55,892 nt of DNA, from contig JAFGIL010000004.1 of NCBI GenBank assembly GCA_016929635.1, forward strand, positions 102,415 through 158,306, written 5' to 3'. Shown one piece after another: positions 40,619 through 48,903 of this stretch. A model generated the notes under the pieces. The model made no database searches and was not told the DNA's origin. It saw only the letters and a list, made by a program, of their open reading frames with translations. The DNA comes from Endomicrobiales bacterium (GTDB lineage: Bacteria; Elusimicrobiota; Endomicrobiia; Endomicrobiales; JAFGIL01). Positions within the stretch are counted from its first letter, which is position 1, and each line of letters opens with the position of its first letter. Both the position numbers and the translations under genes were made by a program.

Positions 40619-41734
40619 ATGACAAAACTGCATTTCTTAATTTTTCTCACTATTTTTTCATCTGTTTATCTGGGCATGCATTATTATGTTTATTCCAGGG
40701 TTGCAGGCGGTCTTTTCCTTCCCTCAAACATACGCGTAATATTAAGAATTGTATTTTTATTGTCAGCCCTTTCATTCTTCATAGGAGAAACCTACAGCCA
40801 AAGAGTGGTTTCCCCAATAGCAAAACCCATAGCTTTTTACGGGACTGCGTGGATGGGAGTTATTGCTATTGCCATAACCGTATTTCTGCTTGCAGATATT
40901 CTGAGGATATTCTTCCGATCGGAGAGTTTCAGGTATTATTCAACCATTTCTGCCGTATGTTTAACTCTACTTTTATCGGCTTACTCTCTTTTCAACGGGA
41001 CACGCCAGCCTGTTGTAAAAACGATTGAATTGGGCTTTCAAAAACTTCCTGATAATTTAAATGGTTTTACAATTGTCCACCTCTCGGATTTGCATATAAA
41101 CCTGGCAAAATCCCAGAAGTGGCTGCAAAAAATAATTGATAAGACTAACGGATTAAATCCGGATCTTATAGTAATAACCGGTGACTTGATTGATGGAGAT
41201 TTATGCAAGGCAAACCATTTTTGCGACACATTGGTCCGGTTCAAGTCCAATAACGGCGTATATGCCATAGCAGGAAACCATGAGTTCTACGCAGGCATTG
41301 AGTTATTTGAAAAAATAGCTGAAAATTCAAATATAACTGTTTTAAGAAATGAAAAGGTTATGATTGCCGATAATATTGAGCTTATTGGCATTGATGACGT
41401 TCAGACAGCTAAAAGATTCAATGAGCCGACGGATTTCGTTGATAAAACCCTGAACAGTATTAACAATAAAAATCTCGTGATACTATTGTCCCATCAGCCG
41501 GATGTATTTGACAAGGCAAGGAGATACGGGGTTGACCTTCAGCTCTCAGGCCACACTCATGCAGGCCAGATACCGCCCTTTGACATAATAGTACAGTTTG
41601 CCTTCAGATACCCCTATGGATTATATAAGCGCGGCTCTTCTTACATATATACTACTTCCGGGACTGACCTGTGGGGCCCTCCCATGCGCCTTTTTTCAAA
41701 AAATGAAATAATAAAGATCGTACTTAAAAAATAG
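40619..41734 (+). CDS. Membrane-anchored metallophosphoesterase
   Basis: The 371-residue protein has four N-terminal membrane segments (about residues 1-135). A calcineurin-like phosphoesterase domain follows: VHLSDLHINL, VITGDLIDGD, AIAGNHEFY, LLSHQPDVFD and LSGHTHAGQI, which supply the two-metal ligands. This YkuE/YaeI-like layout is linked to lipid or UDP-sugar-lipid hydrolysis in some bacteria; here the substrate is unknown. It diverges from the NlpC/P60 gene. Confidence 0.92.
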   Translation: MTKLHFLIFLTIFSSVYLGMHYYVYSRVAGGLFLPSNIRVILRIVFLLSALSFFIGETYSQRVVSPIAKPIAFYGTAWMGVIAIAITVFLLADILRIFFRSESFRYYSTISAVCLTLLLSAYSLFNGTRQPVVKTIELGFQKLPDNLNGFTIVHLSDLHINLAKSQKWLQKIIDKTNGLNPDLIVITGDLIDGDLCKANHFCDTLVRFKSNNGVYAIAGNHEFYAGIELFEKIAENSNITVLRNEKVMIADNIELIGIDDVQTAKRFNEPTDFVDKTLNSINNKNLVILLSHQPDVFDKARRYGVDLQLSGHTHAGQIPPFDIIVQFAFRYPYGLYKRGSSYIYTTSGTDLWGPPMRLFSKNEIIKIVLKK

Positions 41735-41744
41735 GTTATTACTC

Positions 41745-41773
41745 TTGTCAATACAGAAAAAAATATGTAGAAT
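41745..41773 (+). promoter_or_regulatory. Sigma-70 promoter for the NCS2 permease
   Basis: TTGTCA (41745-41750), 17 bases, TAGAAT (41768-41773), beginning 10 bases after the phosphoesterase stop. The remaining 45 bases before the ATG are too short for a purine riboswitch, and no such motif is seen. Confidence 0.6.
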
Positions 41774-41818
41774 TTATATTCACGGCTGGCAGAAAAATAG
41801 ACCTCTCAGGACAAAAAA

Positions 41819-43153
41819 ATGAAATTCATTGAGCAGTATTTTAATCTGGAAGAACTAAATACTAACATACGCACGGAAATTATTGCGGGAATAACCACGT
41901 TTATGACCATGGCTTACATTATATTTGTAAACCCTGCAATGATATCCCAGACCGGAATGGACCTGGGTGCTGCTATGGCTGCAACGTGCATTGCAGCTGC
42001 CATTGCTACAATTATGATGGGAGTGTATGCAAAATATCCTTTTGCCCTTGCTCCTGGAATGGGAATAAATGCATTTTTTACTTATACCGTATGCATAACA
42101 ATGAAGATACCCTGGCAGGTTGCACTGGGCTGCGTTTTTATTGAAGGTGTCCTTTTTATTATTCTTACGCTTACCAAGGTAAGGCAATCCATCACAAAGT
42201 CCATACCCTCTTCTATCAGGCATGCCATAGCCTGCGGTATAGGTATTTTAATAGCTTTCATAGGCTTGATTGATTCCGGTTTAATCGTAAACCATCCCGC
42301 AACCCTTGTTACACTGGGGGATGTTGCAAGTACTCCTGTAATGCTTGCCGTATTCGGCTTGCTTGTGACAAGCGCGCTTCTGATAAAAAACATCAAAGGT
42401 GCCCTTCTTTGGGGAATTCTGATAACAACAGCTTTTGGCATACCTTTAAATATAGTAAAATTTAAAGGGTTTGTTTCCATGCCTCCTTCCCTTGCTCCCA
42501 CATTTCTTAAAATGGATATACAGGGTGCTCTGGATATGGGCCTTCTTACGGTAATCTTCATTTTTTTATTCATGGATTTGTTTGACACAGTGGGAACGCT
42601 TGCAGGTGTAGGAGAGCTTGCCGGCTTTACAAAAACAGGAGAACTTCCGCGTTCAGGAAAAGCCCTGCTCAGCGATGCTGTCGGAACATGTGTCGGAGCC
42701 TGCTGCGGCACCCCGACCGTAACAAGCTACATAGAAAGTGCTGCAGGAATTGCTGCCGGCGGAAGGTCAGGTTTGGCAAGCGTTGTAACCGGATTACTAT
42801 TTCTGATAGCTTTATTCTTTTCCCCTTTCATAAAGATGATCGGAGGCGGATATATGACCGACAAAGGAGCCCTTCTGCATCCCATTACCGCTCCGGCCCT
42901 TGTTATTGTCGGGTGTATGATGCTTATAGCTATTACAAAAATAGACTGGCAGGATTACAGCGAGTCAATACCTGCTTTTGTTGTAATTATAATGATTCCT
43001 CTAACCTTTAGCATAGCAACCGGAATTGCAATGGGATTTATATGTTATGCAGCCCTGAAACTTCTTTCAGGCAAAGGCAGGCAGGTGTCGTGGCTTGTGT
43101 ATCTTCTTGCAATACTTTTTGTTTTAAGATTTCTTTATATCAAATCCATGTAG
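41819..43153 (+). CDS. NCS2-family purine permease, AzgA-like
   Basis: The 444-residue protein has the AzgA form of the NCS2 family: REIIAGITTFMTMAYIIFVNP-like N-terminus, GMDLGAAMAATCIAAA, PFALAPGMGINAFF, LFDTVGTLAGVGELAG, and CCGTPTVTSYIESAAGIAAGGRSGL. It has about 13 membrane segments and imports adenine, guanine or hypoxanthine with protons. The M48 protease gene begins 12 bases after its stop. Confidence 0.94.
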   Translation: MKFIEQYFNLEELNTNIRTEIIAGITTFMTMAYIIFVNPAMISQTGMDLGAAMAATCIAAAIATIMMGVYAKYPFALAPGMGINAFFTYTVCITMKIPWQVALGCVFIEGVLFIILTLTKVRQSITKSIPSSIRHAIACGIGILIAFIGLIDSGLIVNHPATLVTLGDVASTPVMLAVFGLLVTSALLIKNIKGALLWGILITTAFGIPLNIVKFKGFVSMPPSLAPTFLKMDIQGALDMGLLTVIFIFLFMDLFDTVGTLAGVGELAGFTKTGELPRSGKALLSDAVGTCVGACCGTPTVTSYIESAAGIAAGGRSGLASVVTGLLFLIALFFSPFIKMIGGGYMTDKGALLHPITAPALVIVGCMMLIAITKIDWQDYSESIPAFVVIIMIPLTFSIATGIAMGFICYAALKLLSGKGRQVSWLVYLLAILFVLRFLYIKSM

Positions 43154-43165
43154 TTTCATTTTTTT

Positions 43166-44404
43166 ATGAACATATATCTCACAATCATCTTAATCATATT
43201 AGCAGGGGATTACCTGCTTGATTCCATAGTAGAGTTTCTGAACATAAAACATATCTCTACGGATGTCCCTAAGGAGTTCGAAGACTACTACGACTCCGTG
43301 CAATATAAAAAATCCCAGAAGTACCTGGTAGACAATACAAAATTTGAATTTATAAATGATACTTTTTTTACCCTGCTTTTGATAATGTTCATCGTTGCCG
43401 GCGGTTTTAATTATGCGGACAGAGTTGCCAGAAGTTTTAATCTCGGCGATATACTTACCGGTTTAATATTTGCGGGCATAATCGTGTATGCTTCTAATAT
43501 AATAAAAATCCCTTTTTCCGCTTATAAAACTTTCGTTATCGAAGAAAAATATGGTTTTAATAAAACAACCATTAAAACATTTGTTCTAGATATTATAAAA
43601 GGCTGGGTTCTGATTACGGTTATCGGAGGAATATTGTTCAGCGGAATATTATGGTTCTTTGCAAAAGCCGGGGCAGCTGCCTGGGTTTACTGCTGGCTGG
43701 GCGTAATGCTTTTCCAGATATTTCTGATCTTTATCGCGCCCGTTGTAATAATGCCTTTATTCAATAAATTTATACCGTTAGAGGAAGGCGAACTTAAAAC
43801 CTCAATAGAAAACTACGCTAATAAAGAAAACTTCAAGATGAAAGGTTTGTTCAGGATGGACGGCTCAAAACGCTCTACTAAATCAAACGCCTTCTTTACA
43901 GGTTTCGGGAAATATCGTAGAATAGTACTGTTTGACACGCTCATTGAAAAGCATACAACGGACGAGCTTGTGTCCGTGCTTGCCCATGAGATGGGGCATT
44001 ATAAAAAGAAGCATATCCAAAGCTCTATTATAAGGTCATTTATAACGACCGGAATCATGTTTTATATTATGTCTCTGTTTATTAATAATCCCGGGCTCTT
44101 TGAGGCATTTAAAATGGAAAACCTTTCCATTTATGCGAGCCTTTTCTTTTTCGGTTTCCTATATACCCCAATAAACGTGATTTTTTCTGTAATAAATAGT
44201 ATAATATCTAGAAAGCATGAATATGAATCGGATGCTTATGCCGTAAATACCTATGGCAAACCGGAAGCAATGATTACGGCTTTGAAAAAACTGAGCGTTA
44301 ACAATCTTTCGAATTTAACGCCCCATCCGTTAAAGGTTTTTTTGGAATATAGCCATCCGCCTGTCCTGGACAGGATAAAGGCTATAAGGAATATAAGAGT
44401 ATAG
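43166..44404 (+). CDS. M48-family (Ste24-type) membrane metallopeptidase
   Basis: The 412-residue protein matches CAAX protease-like M48 enzymes. The zinc motif HEMGH is at residues 274-278, and the third ligand lies in EYESDAYAV. Several membrane segments and the conserved EEKYGFNKTT are present, and DGSKRSTKSNAFFTGFGKYRRIVL is recognisable. It probably degrades or processes membrane proteins. The last codons merge with a seven-base-period repeat at 44401-44428. Confidence 0.93.
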   Translation: MNIYLTIILIILAGDYLLDSIVEFLNIKHISTDVPKEFEDYYDSVQYKKSQKYLVDNTKFEFINDTFFTLLLIMFIVAGGFNYADRVARSFNLGDILTGLIFAGIIVYASNIIKIPFSAYKTFVIEEKYGFNKTTIKTFVLDIIKGWVLITVIGGILFSGILWFFAKAGAAAWVYCWLGVMLFQIFLIFIAPVVIMPLFNKFIPLEEGELKTSIENYANKENFKMKGLFRMDGSKRSTKSNAFFTGFGKYRRIVLFDTLIEKHTTDELVSVLAHEMGHYKKKHIQSSIIRSFITTGIMFYIMSLFINNPGLFEAFKMENLSIYASLFFFGFLYTPINVIFSVINSIISRKHEYESDAYAVNTYGKPEAMITALKKLSVNNLSNLTPHPLKVFLEYSHPPVLDRIKAIRNIRV

Positions 44405-44474
44405 AGGATAGAAAAAATAGTGTAGAATGTAATTTTTTCTCTACTTATCCCCCTAACCTCTGTTACTCTCTATC
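44401..44474. repeat. Seven-base-period inverted repeat after the M48 gene
   Basis: The left arm (ATAGAGG, ATAGAAA and following, 44401-44428) is purine-rich. The right arm (TATCCCC, CTAACCTC, TGTTACTC, TCTATC, 44446-44474) is its imperfect complement, across a TTTTTT loop. The units resemble those at 23137-23157 and 23250-23277. The array starts inside the M48 stop region. Confidence 0.5.
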
Positions 44475-44490
44475 AAAAAAGGAGGACGAC

Positions 44491-44637
44491 ATGACTGAAG
44501 GAAGATGCATGAAATGTAAAAAAGGCGTACAGATTAAAGACGGAAAAGAAAAAGTCATGAAGAACGGAATGAAAGCACTCCAGGGTGTTTGCCCTACATG
44601 CGGAACAAAGGTATTCAGAATCTTAGGCAAAAAGTAA
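44491..44637 (+). CDS. DUF5679-type small zinc-binding protein
   Basis: The 48-residue protein reads MTEGRCMKCKKGVQIKDG at the start and ends with GVCPTCGTKVFRILGKK. The two CxxC pairs form a probable zinc ribbon, and KNGMKALQGVCPTCGTK matches the small DUF5679 family. A strong AAAGGAGG lies 7 bases before the ATG. It is followed by a terminator hairpin. The function is unknown; such proteins are common companions of nucleic-acid metabolism. Confidence 0.82.
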   Translation: MTEGRCMKCKKGVQIKDGKEKVMKNGMKALQGVCPTCGTKVFRILGKK

Positions 44638-44655
44638 ATAAGGTCATTAGCAACT

Positions 44656-44699
44656 GGCAATAGGTAGCAGGACAATCTCTCCTGCTGCCTATGCCTTTT
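44656..44699 (+). terminator. Rho-independent terminator after DUF5679
   Basis: GGCAATAGGTAGCAGG (44656-44671) pairs with CCTGCTGCCTATGCC (44681-44695) with one bulge and one G-U pair, then TTTT. The left arm is part of three heptamers CAACTGG, CAATAGG, TAGCAGG at 44651-44671, so the repeat family here acts as a terminator arm. Confidence 0.75.
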
Positions 44700-44702
44700 A
44701 TT

Positions 44703-45344
44703 ATGAATATACCCCAATTTAAAAAGCTTCCTATTCTGGGAATACTGCGCGGCATAAAGAAATCCCAGGTTGAGCCTGTATTCAATGCATCCCTGGAAGC
44801 AGGGCTAAACTCAATTGAAATAACGTTTAATACCTCCGGATTTTTTGATCTTATCTCCTATGCGAAAAGTATTTTCAAAGACAAAATATTTCTCGGGGCA
44901 GGAACCGTGCTGAAATTAAGCGATGCCAAAGACTCTGTCAAGGCAGGCGCAACATTTATCGTTTCCCCGAACTTCAATAAGGATATTGCGGATTATTGCA
45001 GGGATAATCAGATCCCGTTCTTCCCCGGAGCATTCACCCCGTCTGAAATATGGAATGCATGGACAAACGGAGCCACAATGGTCAAAGTATTTCCCGCTTC
45101 CTGTTTCGGGCCCAAATATTTCAAGGAAGTGCTTGCCCCTCTGACAGGGGCAGAGTTAATGGCTGTAAGCGGTGTAAGGCCAGAAAATATTGCAGAATAT
45201 TTTAATAACGGGGCTAAAGCGGTTGCGGTTGGTGCAAGCGTATATAAAAGGGAATGGCTTGAAACCGAAAAGTGGGGCGAAATAAAAAATCTTTTGTTGA
45301 AATATGTCGAAAATTACGGGAACCTCGGTTCCGGAAAGGCTTAG
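44703..45344 (+). CDS. eda: KDPG/KHG aldolase
   Basis: From the ATG at 44703 the protein has 213 residues, standard for this class I aldolase. It shows PILGILRGIKKSQ, IEITFNTSGFFD with the catalytic Glu, LGAGTVL, and the Schiff-base Lys in MVKVFPASCFGPKYFK. It splits 2-keto-3-deoxy-6-phosphogluconate to pyruvate and glyceraldehyde-3-phosphate, or 4-hydroxy-2-oxoglutarate to pyruvate and glyoxylate. An ATG at 44691 lies inside the upstream hairpin and is less likely. Confidence 0.93.
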   Translation: MNIPQFKKLPILGILRGIKKSQVEPVFNASLEAGLNSIEITFNTSGFFDLISYAKSIFKDKIFLGAGTVLKLSDAKDSVKAGATFIVSPNFNKDIADYCRDNQIPFFPGAFTPSEIWNAWTNGATMVKVFPASCFGPKYFKEVLAPLTGAELMAVSGVRPENIAEYFNNGAKAVAVGASVYKREWLETEKWGEIKNLLLKYVENYGNLGSGKA

Positions 45345-45347
45345 TCA

Positions 45348-45800
45348 ATGGAAATAAAAGAAATAATGACAAAAAACGTCATAACCGTAAAACCTGACAT
45401 GGACGTACATAAGTTTGCCGAGCTTTTAATCGAAAAAGATATAAGCGGAGCCCCGATCGTTGACGGTAACGGTAAATTTTTGGGCGTAGCTCTTGAGGAA
45501 GGCCTTATAGTAAAGGACAAAAAAATACATCTGCCGACTTTCGTTTATTTCCTGACAGGTTTTTTTACGATAGGCGAAAAAAAATTCGAAAACGAGTTGA
45601 AAAAAATAGCTGCCACAACTGTATCTGGCATAATGGAAGAAAAAATAAGGCCGGTCTCCCCGCATACTACAGTCGAAGATGTGGCTACTATTATGATTGA
45701 GGAAGGTTTACACTATTTTCCGGTAACAGAAGGCGGAAATCTGGTTGGGGTAGTCACCAAAAAGGATATTGTTAAAGCAATAGCAAAAGAAACTACTTAA
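45348..45800 (+). CDS. CBS-domain-pair protein
   Basis: The 150-residue protein has two CBS units: IKEIMTKNVITVKPDMDVHK to SGAPIVDGNGKFLGV, and VSGIMEEKIRPVSPHTTVED to HYFPVTEGGNLVGVVTKKDIV. It starts 3 bases after the aldolase stop and probably responds to adenine nucleotides. Its last 8 bases overlap the end of the convergent dehydrogenase gene. Confidence 0.9.
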   Translation: MEIKEIMTKNVITVKPDMDVHKFAELLIEKDISGAPIVDGNGKFLGVALEEGLIVKDKKIHLPTFVYFLTGFFTIGEKKFENELKKIAATTVSGIMEEKIRPVSPHTTVEDVATIMIEEGLHYFPVTEGGNLVGVVTKKDIVKAIAKETT

Positions 45801-46902
45801 ACTCAAACTTGTATTTTTCCAACCCAAGCTCATCTCTCATCTGTATTATTTCCTGCTGCAGTTTTTCGTTTACAGGCACGCCTTTTCCTTTTCTTTCAAT
45901 CCATGCAAGATGTTCTTTCTCCCCTGCGGTATAGATTCTCTCCTGACCCGGCATTTTTTTGGAGCTGCGTAAATCGCGTAAAATATCGCCTGTTATTTTC
46001 TTAAAAGAATTCAATTCAGTAAAAGAGCTGACATTAACTGCCATAAAAAAATGGCCAAGATGATAAGGAACTCTTTTTCCATCCTGAACCCCCAGAAGCC
46101 CTTTCAGGAAGTTACCACCCTGCAAAGCAGCAGACAGTATCTCGACAACAGTCGCATATCCATAACCTTTATGCCCTCCGGTTTCATCGCCTATGCCTCC
46201 GAGAGGTGTAAGAGCCGCTGTTCCTTTCACCAGGTCTTTTAATATCTGATGTGTATCAGTTCTTGTGTTCCCTGTTTCATCTATAACCCATCCTTTGGGA
46301 ATTTCCTTTCCTGCCCTGTCATACACCTCTATTTTTCCGCGCTGCGTGATTGAAGTTGCGCAATCAATAACAAACGGAAACTCCTCGTCACTGGGCATTC
46401 CGAAGGTCAAAGGATTTGTGCCGAGCATGTTTTCCACGCCGAATGTGGGCGCTATGGAAGGCCTTGCGTTAGTACCCGTAATTCCTATCATTCCCTGGTT
46501 TGCTGCCATCAAAACATAATAACCCGCTATCCCATAGTGGGTCGAGTTTCTTACGGCAACCATACCCATCCCGTACTTTTTTGCCTTATCGATTGCCATC
46601 TGCATGGATCTTTTTGAAATAACATGTCCCATCCCGTCGTGACCGTCAATTACCGCAGTCGTAGGGCCGTCTTTGATTGTTTCAAAATTAGTTACCGGAT
46701 TTTGTATTCCGATTTTTATCCTGTCGTAATATATGGTCTTAAGGCGCGCTATCCCGTGAGAGTCAATGCCTCTTTTGTCCGAAGTTATTAAAACGTCAGC
46801 GCAGACTCTGGCATCCTCCTCGGGGACACCTAAACCTTTAAAAACATCAACCATAAAATTTTCAAGTATCTTAAAACCAATCCACACCGTCTTTTCTCCC
46901 AT
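45793..46902 (-). CDS. Ldh-family (malate/L-sulfolactate type) dehydrogenase
   Basis: The 369-residue protein belongs to the MDH2/Ldh2 family of NAD(P)-dependent 2-hydroxyacid dehydrogenases. Marks are SDKRGIDSHGIARL (catalytic His), RNSTHYGIAGYYVLMA, GTNARPSIAPTFG, GTNPLTFGMPS and GGHKGYGYATVVEIL. Malate, lactate, sulfolactate and ureidoglycolate are all possible substrates. AGGGA precedes the start. It converges with the CBS gene, with 3' ends overlapping by 8 bases. Confidence 0.93.
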   Translation of the reverse strand: MGEKTVWIGFKILENFMVDVFKGLGVPEEDARVCADVLITSDKRGIDSHGIARLKTIYYDRIKIGIQNPVTNFETIKDGPTTAVIDGHDGMGHVISKRSMQMAIDKAKKYGMGMVAVRNSTHYGIAGYYVLMAANQGMIGITGTNARPSIAPTFGVENMLGTNPLTFGMPSDEEFPFVIDCATSITQRGKIEVYDRAGKEIPKGWVIDETGNTRTDTHQILKDLVKGTAALTPLGGIGDETGGHKGYGYATVVEILSAALQGGNFLKGLLGVQDGKRVPYHLGHFFMAVNVSSFTELNSFKKITGDILRDLRSSKKMPGQERIYTAGEKEHLAWIERKGKGVPVNEKLQQEIIQMRDELGLEKYKFEFK

Positions 46903-46931
46903 TTAATCCCTCCGATAAAAATATTGCTGGA

Positions 46932-47384
46932 CTATTTTAAATCCCTCTGCATCTCCCTGTCAATATCTCTTCTGCGCAGAACCTCCCGTTTGTCAATTAC
47001 ACGTTTTCCTTTGGCAAGCCCGATAGATACTTTAGCCATGTTTCTTTTATTAAAGTATATCTCCAGCGGAATAAGAGTCAACCCTCTTTCACGGACGCGG
47101 CCGTAAAGCCGTTTTATTTCGCTTTTACGCAATAAAAGCTTTCTGGGCCTTTTGGGGTTATAGTCAATGATATGGGTAGACTGCTGGGTATAAGGGGGTA
47201 TATGCAGGTTTTCGAGGTATGCCTCTCCCTGATTAAAACGCACTAACCCGTCTACAATACTGGCCCTGCTGCTCCTTAAAGATTTCACTTCATAACCTTC
47301 AAGGACAATTCCGGCTTCATAGGTTTCCAGAATATTATAGTTATGAAATGCTTTTCTATTGGTAGTTACGATTTTTTTTTCCAT
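46932..47384 (-). CDS. smpB: SsrA-binding protein SmpB
   Basis: From the ATG at 47384 the protein has 150 residues, full length for SmpB, which delivers tmRNA to stalled ribosomes. It begins KKIVTTNRKAFHNYNILETYEAGIVL, with GYEVKSLR, EAYLENLHIPPY, RPRKLLLRKSEI and the basic C-terminal tail. The frame is open further upstream through the tRNA-Leu gene, but that part is not protein coding. The tmRNA gene is not in the window. Confidence 0.97.
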   Translation of the reverse strand: MEKKIVTTNRKAFHNYNILETYEAGIVLEGYEVKSLRSSRASIVDGLVRFNQGEAYLENLHIPPYTQQSTHIIDYNPKRPRKLLLRKSEIKRLYGRVRERGLTLIPLEIYFNKRNMAKVSIGLAKGKRVIDKREVLRRRDIDREMQRDLK

Positions 47385-47415
47385 TAGAATTAAGGAAAGC
47401 CGGCTCTTAAGAAAA

Positions 47416-47499
47416 TGCCGAGAATGGGATTTGAACCCATATACCCTTACGGGCACAGACTCCTGAGGCCTGCGCGTCTGCCAGTTCCGCCATCTCGGC
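47416..47499 (-). tRNA. tRNA-Leu (anticodon CAG)
   Basis: The 84-base gene on the minus strand folds as a class II tRNA. The acceptor stem is GCCGAGA with TCTCGGC and discriminator A. The D arm contains AACTGGCAGA. The anticodon stem CAGGC/GTCTG holds loop CTCAGGA, so the anticodon is CAG. A long variable arm (TGCCCGTAAGGGTA) precedes the T arm GGTTCAAATCC. The 3' CCA is not encoded. It lies 31 bases upstream of smpB on the same strand. Confidence 0.95.
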
Positions 47500-47511
47500 A
47501 CAAATTTAATC

Positions 47512-47568
47512 GGGCAGGTATATTCAATTCTTTCGGTTCGGTTTAATTTTGGGTGTGCAATCCTGCCC
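47512..47568. repeat. Short inverted repeat upstream of tRNA-Leu
   Basis: GGGCAGG (47512-47518) and CCTGCCC (47562-47568) are perfect complements enclosing 43 bases that contain TTCGGTTCGG. It lies between the tRNA and the response-regulator stop and may form a read-through hairpin. No T run follows on either strand. Confidence 0.4.
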
Positions 47569-47583
47569 TTGCTAATAAGCGGT

Positions 47584-47949
47584 TTATCTCTGACGAACTT
47601 TAACCCTGGGCAGAACAGTATTTACTATATAATCTACGTTAAACGGTTTTAGCAAACAATCTATGGCGCCTAATCTGAATGCCTCTATAACTCTCTCCGC
47701 ATCTTTATAGGCCGTAATCATTGCTATTGACACTTCTTTATCGATTTCTTTCATTTCCTTTAAAAGTGTAATCCCGTCTTTTTTCGGCAGCATTATATCC
47801 AATAAAACCAGGTCCGGCTGTTCAGTAACAAGCTTCTTCATCCCTTCCTCGGAACTGTCAACCAGTATTACTTCATGTTTTAGATTTTCAAAAAACGTCT
47901 TTAAGAACTCAAGAACAAAAGGATCGTCATCAATAACTAAAACTCTCAT
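47584..47949 (-). CDS. Stand-alone response regulator receiver
   Basis: The 121-residue protein is a lone CheY-like receiver: RVLVIDDDPF with the acidic pair, phospho-acceptor Asp51 in LVLLDIMLPKKDG, Thr in AMITAYKD, and Lys in DCLLKPFNVD. No output domain is present. AGGAG precedes the ATG. The gene lies 36 bases downstream of the ExbD gene on the same strand, an unusual pairing. The cognate kinase is not obvious. Confidence 0.92.
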   Translation of the reverse strand: MRVLVIDDDPFVLEFLKTFFENLKHEVILVDSSEEGMKKLVTEQPDLVLLDIMLPKKDGITLLKEMKEIDKEVSIAMITAYKDAERVIEAFRLGAIDCLLKPFNVDYIVNTVLPRVKVRQR

Positions 47950-47985
47950 CTTTTTACTCCTGTTAAATTGTAATTATTTTATATT

Positions 47986-48387
47986 TTACTTTTTTTCTGC
48001 GGCCAGCGCCAGGTTTTTTGCGCCTGCCAGTTTTGATTTATCCAAAACTTCGACTACCAATCCGTGATCAACCGATTTATCGGCGCGTATCACAACATAC
48101 TTTTCCCTTCTTATATTGAGCAACGCCCTTACTTCGCTTTCAAGATTATCAATCATTACTTTTTTATCGTCAACAAAAATATCTTTATCTTTTGTTATTG
48201 AAATCATCAGTTTGTCTTCGCTTTGTATTTCAGATGTTTTTGCTTTCGGCAGCTTTAGTTTTATTCCAGGCTCCATTACAAGAGTGGAGGATAACATAAA
48301 AAAAATCAGAAGCAGAAACACTATGTCTGCCAGAGGCGCAACATCCAGCTGTGGTTCATTATGAAAAAAACGTTTTCTAAAATTCAT
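47986..48387 (-). CDS. ExbD/TolR-family biopolymer transport protein
   Basis: The 133-residue protein has the ExbD layout: a cytoplasmic start, DVAPLADIVFLLLIFFMLSSTLV with the essential membrane Asp, then a periplasmic domain with LPKAKTS, ISITKDKDIFVDD and VVIRADKSVDHG. Together with ExbB/TolQ it would turn the proton gradient into work for TonB or Tol systems. No ExbB/TolQ gene is next to it, which is unusual. Confidence 0.9.
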   Translation of the reverse strand: MNFRKRFFHNEPQLDVAPLADIVFLLLIFFMLSSTLVMEPGIKLKLPKAKTSEIQSEDKLMISITKDKDIFVDDKKVMIDNLESEVRALLNIRREKYVVIRADKSVDHGLVVEVLDKSKLAGAKNLALAAEKK

Positions 48388-48465
48388 TTATTGGTTTTTA
48401 TTCCTAAAATCAGGCTGAATTATCAAATATTTGTGTTTTTTCTACAAATAATATATCATTAAAAT

Positions 48466-48894
48466 ATGAGATTGTCAAAGAAAACACCAAAAACAGCAAA
48501 AATAGACAAACTTTTATCCCGTTCTGTGCATATTATGGCAAAACTACGGGGACCTAAAGGCTGCCCCTGGGATAAAAATCAAACCCACAAGACACTGCTT
48601 CCATACTTATTTTCAGAAGCACGCGAATTTAAAAGAGCCGTACACTCCAAAGACTGGGACAACATGAAAGAGGAACTGGGCGATATTTTGCTGCAGATAG
48701 TATTCCACTGTCAAATTGCCAAAGAAAAAGGCTTTTTTGATATAACTGATATAATTTATGAATTAAACAGCAAACTCCAAAGAAGGCATCCCCATGTTTT
48801 CGGGAAAAAAAAGCTAAAAACATCAAAACAGGTAATTCTTCAATGGAAGAAAATAAAGCTGAAAGAAAAAGAACATAAACTGAAAAAACGCTGA
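48466..48894 (+). CDS. MazG-like nucleotide pyrophosphohydrolase
   Basis: The 142-residue protein is a single MazG domain: MAKLRGPKGCPWDKNQTH, KEELGDILLQIVFHCQIA and RRHPHVFG are characteristic. These enzymes hydrolyse NTPs to NMP and pyrophosphate. The first metal motif, usually EExxE, reads SEAREF here, so one acidic ligand is replaced by Ser. The second, ExxD in ELGD, is intact. Activity may therefore be altered. A Lys-rich tail ends the protein. Confidence 0.88.
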   Translation: MRLSKKTPKTAKIDKLLSRSVHIMAKLRGPKGCPWDKNQTHKTLLPYLFSEAREFKRAVHSKDWDNMKEELGDILLQIVFHCQIAKEKGFFDITDIIYELNSKLQRRHPHVFGKKKLKTSKQVILQWKKIKLKEKEHKLKKR

Positions 48895-48903
48895 GCTTCT
48901 ACC

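Noticed and set aside
41774-41818. Purine riboswitch before the NCS2 permease
   Set aside because: Only 45 bases lie between the promoter and the ATG, with no purine-aptamer motif.
47385-47501. N-terminal extension of the SmpB frame (MPRWRNWQ...)
   Set aside because: This stretch is the tRNA-Leu gene read in a protein frame; SmpB homology begins at the ATG at 47384.
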